Of a stretch of DNA of 16,007 bases, positions 14,827-16,007 are shown one piece after another; the first letter of the stretch is position 1; each line of letters starts with the position of its first letter. A model generated the notes under the pieces. It was not told the origin of the DNA, made no database searches, and worked only from the letters and a program-made list of their open reading frames with translations. The translations under genes were made by a program, and so were the position numbers. The stretch is from NCBI GenBank assembly GCA_900548455.1, contig URKQ01000053.1, positions 1 through 16,007 on the forward strand, written 5' to 3'. Origin of the DNA: an uncultured Clostridium sp. (GTDB taxonomy: Bacteria > Bacillota > Clostridia > Clostridiales > Clostridiaceae).

Positions 14827-14854
14827 AAAAATTGGGATTCCATAAGAATCCCAA
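14827..14854. terminator. Terminator between convergent exchanger and lipoprotein genes
   Basis: The arms TTGGGATTC (14832-14840) and GAATCCCAA (14846-14854) are perfectly complementary. On the minus strand the stem is followed by TTTTTCTTT, so it is a good terminator for the lipoprotein gene. It starts 12 bases after the exchanger stop and may serve that gene too. Confidence 0.85.
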
Positions 14855-14892
14855 CCTGAACTTTTCACTCTTCTCTATTACCTAATATCTCT

Positions 14893-15645
14893 CTATTTTG
14901 ATACGAAACCTTTAACTTTTATTACCACAACAATAACAATTATTATTAATATTACAATGCTGCAACAAAGGGTAATAATGTTTATAGCTTGAAAAGTAAA
15001 GTTAATTTCAGCTCCATTAGATAATTCCATTAAATTATATTCCCAAAGCACTTCATTATTATTTATCTGGGAACTTCCATTTGAATCTACTATTTTGAAA
15101 GGCAAAGATATTTTAATTTCACAGGGAATTTCGCCAACACGAGTTTTAGCATTACCTATAATTGATTTTACTAATGAATTCTCAATTACTTTATCATCTA
15201 TAGTTTTTTCTAACTCATTAAAATAATCTTCTTGTGCCATTATCCTTACAGAAAAATTATTTTTCAGTAGTCCAGGTTTTCTTTCAATCTTTATCTTAAC
15301 GTAATCATTTTCAATTTCTTTTTCCTTCATAAAACTACTTGCTGCAATCAATCCTATAATATTTTTCCCACTTAGTTTTTCAGTATTATATTTAACAGAT
15401 TCCTCTATTACATTCCCCGATTTAATTTTTTCCACTTCAATATTGCCATCTTTGATTATACTTTTTATTATTCCATTGCTAAAAATATTCTCTAAACTCT
15501 TATCATAGCTCACCTTAAGAAGCGAATTGATGCTACCGTCTATATTTACATTAACATTCGTACGCACCTTAACATTAGAACAACCTACAAAAACAAATAT
15601 CATTATTAATATAATAAAAATTCCACATACCTTTTTGATTTTCAC
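14893..15645 (-). CDS. Predicted lipoprotein with C-terminal membrane anchor (LppM/DUF3153-like)
   Basis: A 250-residue protein with a lipoprotein signal: positive start MKIKK, hydrophobic stretch, and lipobox FVGC with the lipidated Cys22. The mature part (about 25-215) is beta-rich and begins RTNVNVNIDGSINSLLKVSYD, which resembles the LppM/DUF3153 type of secreted domain (my recognition, moderate). Residues 218-243 form a long hydrophobic helix (IITLCCSIVILIIIVIVVVIK) followed by basic VKGFVSK, which should be a second membrane anchor with the C-terminus inside. An N-terminal lipid plus a C-terminal helix would hold both ends at the membrane. The start is GTG with GGAGG seven bases before it. 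The function is unknown; surface or envelope role is inferred. Confidence 0.82.
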   Translation of the reverse strand: MKIKKVCGIFIILIMIFVFVGCSNVKVRTNVNVNIDGSINSLLKVSYDKSLENIFSNGIIKSIIKDGNIEVEKIKSGNVIEESVKYNTEKLSGKNIIGLIAASSFMKEKEIENDYVKIKIERKPGLLKNNFSVRIMAQEDYFNELEKTIDDKVIENSLVKSIIGNAKTRVGEIPCEIKISLPFKIVDSNGSSQINNNEVLWEYNLMELSNGAEINFTFQAINIITLCCSIVILIIIVIVVVIKVKGFVSK

Positions 15646-15674
15646 AAAACTACCTCCATTATTACTCTTCTTAT

Positions 15675-15703
15675 ACTATATATTATGAAAGAAAAAAACT
15701 CAA
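15675..15703 (-). promoter_or_regulatory. Candidate promoter of the lipoprotein gene overlapping a terminator
   Basis: On the minus strand TTGAGT (15703-15698) is followed after 17 bases by TATAGT (15680-15675). The -35 would lie inside the right arm of the permease terminator. The match is moderate. Confidence 0.35.
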
Positions 15704-15729
15704 ATTAACTTTTTAGTTAATTTGAGTTT
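15692..15729 (-). terminator. Intrinsic terminator of the amino-acid permease gene
   Basis: On the minus strand AAACTCAAATTAAC (15729-15716), a 6-base loop and GTTAATTTGAGTTT (15709-15696) form a perfect 14-bp stem followed by more Ts. It begins 13 bases after the permease stop. Confidence 0.9.
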
Positions 15730-15742
15730 CAAAATTATTTAC

Positions 15743-16007
15743 TTAATTATCTTCTGTTATTCCGTTAGTTCTTCTTGCTATTATAGGTAATATCAATCCA
15801 AGACCCACTAATACAAATGGTGTTACAATATTCATTATTAATTGGAACTTATCTGTAGAATACATTCCACCGATACATGCAAATGCAGTAAATGCAAAGC
15901 ACCAAGCACCAACTATTATTCCTACTGTTTTACTCTTAACAAATTTATATTGAGAATTAAATTTATCTCCAGCTTTCTTAAGTGCTATATATGCTACAAA
16001 TACCCAT
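15743..16007 (-). CDS. Amino-acid permease (APC superfamily), C-terminal end only
   Basis: The last 87 codons of a membrane transporter whose 5' part lies beyond the right edge. The frame is open to the window end and stops at 15745-15743. It reads WVFVAYIALKK, then two hydrophobic helices (about 33-54, containing GAWCFAFTAFACIGGMY, and 60-78, NIVTPFVLVGLGLILP), and a polar tail ending TEDN. The pattern of a WVFVAY helix end, a charged loop and two final helices is typical of the glutamate/GABA antiporter branch of the APC superfamily, such as GadC or YjeM-like permeases. The exact substrate is not determinable from this fragment. Confidence 0.7.
   Translation of the reverse strand, partial: WVFVAYIALKKAGDKFNSQYKFVKSKTVGIIVGAWCFAFTAFACIGGMYSTDKFQLIMNIVTPFVLVGLGLILPIIARRTNGITEDN

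Overview
The window looks like chromosome from a low-GC Firmicute, most likely Clostridium sensu stricto. Base composition is very AT-rich and nearly every gene has a strong GGAGG-type ribosome binding site. A clostridial bifunctional aldehyde/alcohol dehydrogenase (AdhE) sits behind Rex-like and Spo0A-like sites, and ordinary clostridial housekeeping genes follow (RNase J, a CaCA exchanger, a paired short-chain ChrA transporter). The exact species cannot be read from the sequence.

Layout: 1-345 holds a hairpin-rich patch and the promoter of a + strand pair of half-size chromate-family transporters (346-1487), closed by a perfect 15-bp hairpin. From about 7960 down to 1634 the minus strand carries what I read as one accessory operon for a ribosomally made, post-translationally modified peptide (RiPP). 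Its order of transcription is: promoter; three different radical SAM/SPASM enzymes, each with an N-terminal PqqD-like peptide-binding domain; two tandem genes for an identical 30-residue peptide ending in CDGGCA; a palindromic hairpin; and a fused membrane/ATPase ABC exporter without a peptidase domain. The two short peptide genes are easily missed. Their DNA differs at only three bases, all synonymous, which strongly supports that they are real genes.

From 8171 to 16007 the content is more ordinary and mostly on the minus strand: adhE with its terminator and an elaborate control region, an unrecognised 184-residue protein, RNase J, a + strand CaCA-type cation exchanger, a lipoprotein with an unusual C-terminal membrane segment, and the C-terminal end of an amino-acid permease running off the right edge.

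How the peptide system would work (inference): the PqqD-like domains bind the leader of the 30-mer, the three radical SAM enzymes install radical-based modifications in the C-terminal segment (SSMFNICDGGCA), and the ABC protein exports the product. No leader peptidase, immunity gene or regulator is recognisable in the operon. The arrangement of three modifying enzymes for one minimal duplicated substrate is the most interesting thing in the window.
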